From contig LSSL01000860.1 in the NCBI GenBank assembly GCA_001953115.1, positions 1 through 53,363 of the forward strand: a stretch of DNA of 53,363 nucleotides, written 5' to 3'. Numbering within the stretch: the first letter of the stretch is position 1; every line of letters begins with the position of its first letter. The position numbers were made by a program, and so were the translations under genes. Below the pieces are notes generated by a model. The model was not told the DNA's origin. It was given only the letters and a program-made list of their open reading frames with translations, and did not search any database. This document shows, piece by piece, positions 52,256 to 53,363 of this stretch. The DNA is from Smittium mucronatum (lineage: Eukaryota > Kickxellomycota > Harpellomycetes > Harpellales > Legeriomycetaceae).

Positions 52256-52560
52256 TTAATAAAAAGTTCTAAAAATCAATTTAAAAAGATCTAAATAAGT
52301 TAAAAACTTTTCCAAATTCCCCTCTGCAGCTCTAGCCGCACCATCTCTCATGAAAATTGGTTCAAAGAGACCAGAGAATCACTTAAACTTGCAACTAAAT
52401 TTTTCAGGGCATCCGGATGCCAATCAGAATTTATTCTGTTTCCAAAATAAATAACAGATCAGTGGTTTTAGTTTAGAGCTGGATTTAAGTTTTTTTTAGA
52501 TCCCCCAAGAAGTTTTCAAACTATCTCCAACGAGGATTTATTGAAATTCAAAAGTTGGTT
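52256..52560 (-). pseudogene. Tandem paralog of the preceding fragment (copy B), broken
   Basis: Aligns with copy A at a 384-bp offset. Shared parts are LNF near the start, KLLG, then TGA, Gly six codons later and WHP thirteen to fifteen codons after the TGA, and finally PIF plus GAAR. Copy B keeps the CTGAT and ACAG of the intron end (52462-52459 region) but lacks a GT donor at the matching place, has an extra stop near 52516, and needs a one-base frame change between WHPDAL and FEPIFMRDGAARAAEG. Its end runs on to TAA 52258-52256. Differences such as D/E and third-position changes suggest that much of the divergence came before decay. Confidence 0.6.
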
Positions 52561-53224
52561 TTTTATGTTTGAGAGGATCGTTGTTGGTTATTTTTTTTAA
52601 AAAATGATTTTTAATCTTTAGTAGGAAAATCATGCACTATGTAATTTTAAATGCCACCGACTACTCATCGATGGAATTGAAAAAAGAAAAAAAAATTTAA
52701 AGTTTTATTTCCTACTTTATAGAAGATCCAAAGATTTATATCTTAAGTTTAATATGTATATAAATTTAAAAGTCATCAAATCTTCTGCAATTAAACTATC
52801 AAACTAATAAAATCTGATTTAAATGTTTTAAGCTTTTAAAAACACGAAACATAATTTTGAACGAAAATCTAAAGATATTGTAATTGATTTATTTACTAAA
52901 AACTTTTTCAAACAGGTAATTTGATAGAAATCAGCTTTCAATGCTGGATATTTTTTTATAGATACCATCTTGCTAATCTACAATATTTTAAATAAAATAC
53001 TGACACAAATCTCAAAGCTTTTCCCAAAGATGTTAAGCTTGATATTAATGAATTTTTTTTTTTGTCAACAAAGTGAAAGGGTTAGAGGTGGCATTGAGAA
53101 AAGTATTAATCAAATACAAAACTTGTATTGCTTTTGAGATTTTATAATTTTATTAAAAACTTCTATTCTAACCCCGAATTGCTTGAAAGTATCGGTTGTT
53201 TTCTAATAAAGCATTTTAAAAAAG
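52561..53224. other. AT-rich DNA
   Basis: No third copy of the paralog found. No supported gene. Confidence 0.5.
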
Positions 53225-53362
53225 TTAGTTTGATATAAAAGAGTGTACTCCGATAGGTCCGATAATTGATTTAGCCAGAGTGTTTACACACTGGTTTGCT
53301 TGAAAACCGAGTAAGCTAGTGTGTATTATAGTGTCAAGACATATTGATGCCTGTTGAGGTTT
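53225..53362 (-). CDS. Reading frame open at the window edge, partial, family unknown
   Basis: On the minus strand 45 codons are open from the window edge to TAA 53227-53225, with varied residues (PQQASICLDTIIHTSLLGF, then QCVNTLAKSIIGPIGVH). G+C is higher than nearby. It may be the end of a gene whose body lies outside the window. The strong hairpin at 53285-53325 overlaps it, so a non-coding explanation is equally possible. Confidence 0.3.
   Translation of the reverse strand, partial: KPQQASICLDTIIHTSLLGFQANQCVNTLAKSIIGPIGVHSFISN
53285..53325 (+). other. 18-bp hairpin with four G-U wobbles and no mismatch
   Basis: Positions 53285-53302 pair with 53308-53325 around a five-base AAAAC loop. 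Four pairs are G-T in DNA (53293/53317, 53295/53315, 53298/53312, 53301/53309), all G-U in the plus-strand transcript; on the minus strand they would be A-C mismatches. This suggests a plus-strand RNA hairpin, or a palindrome decayed by transitions. Confidence 0.6.
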
Positions 53363-53363
53363 A

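Overview
The window looks like a gene-poor, very AT-rich stretch of a eukaryotic nuclear genome assembled with gaps. Intergenic DNA reads at roughly one fifth G+C by eye. There are two runs of N (21278-21850 and 39774-40033), many micro- and minisatellites, decayed transposons, and no bacterial-style gene packing. A fungus is my best guess. The support is a Thr/Ser-rich wall-adhesin-like relic, a candidate 63-nt intron with a fungal-looking branch point and acceptor, and decayed piggyBac and Ty1/copia elements. No single marker proves this and I do not name a species.

Only one intact gene is clear: an intronless zinc-free MDR-type NAD(P)H oxidoreductase at 2778-3764. It has visibly higher G+C than its surroundings, a 42-bp minisatellite upstream and a C-rich tract just after its stop. 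The rest, left to right: AT-rich filler; a piggyBac transposase fossil on the minus strand (about 8.29-9.76 kb); a 120-bp tandem repeat (11.3-11.7 kb); a long AT desert; a 1.75-kb element with 292-bp inverted arms (18732-20483); an (AAAAT)n array broken by a gap (21.1-22.0 kb); a Thr-rich adhesin relic on the minus strand (23.6-23.95 kb); two weak coding-like relics (about 27.1-27.6 and 29.8-31.2 kb); a GC-richer foldable island next to a dispersed repeat and a copia RNase H relic (33.83-34.6 kb); a second, strongly foldable GC-rich island duplicated across an assembly gap (39.24-40.30 kb); a 4.3-kb strand-asymmetric block, A-rich on the minus strand, that ends in a poly(A) run and is bracketed by a 10-bp direct repeat (40.92-45.26 kb, possibly a dead non-LTR retroelement); a hairpin plus G-run (46.86-46.90 kb); a possible copia LTR/polypurine-tract junction (about 49.67 kb); the second dispersed-repeat copy (50.68-50.91 kb); and two tandem paralogous gene fragments on the minus strand, one with a plausible intron (51.9-52.6 kb). 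The window closes with a reading frame open at its edge and an 18-bp wobble-rich hairpin.

The genes do not form a pathway. The most interesting things are non-genic or cryptic: the two foldable GC islands, the tandem paralog pair with an aligned in-frame TGA that is best read as an intron branch point, the piggyBac fossil with its third catalytic Asp position changed, the large inverted-repeat element, and the A-rich retro-like block. I could run no alignment, folding or database search. Family assignments rest on motifs read by eye.
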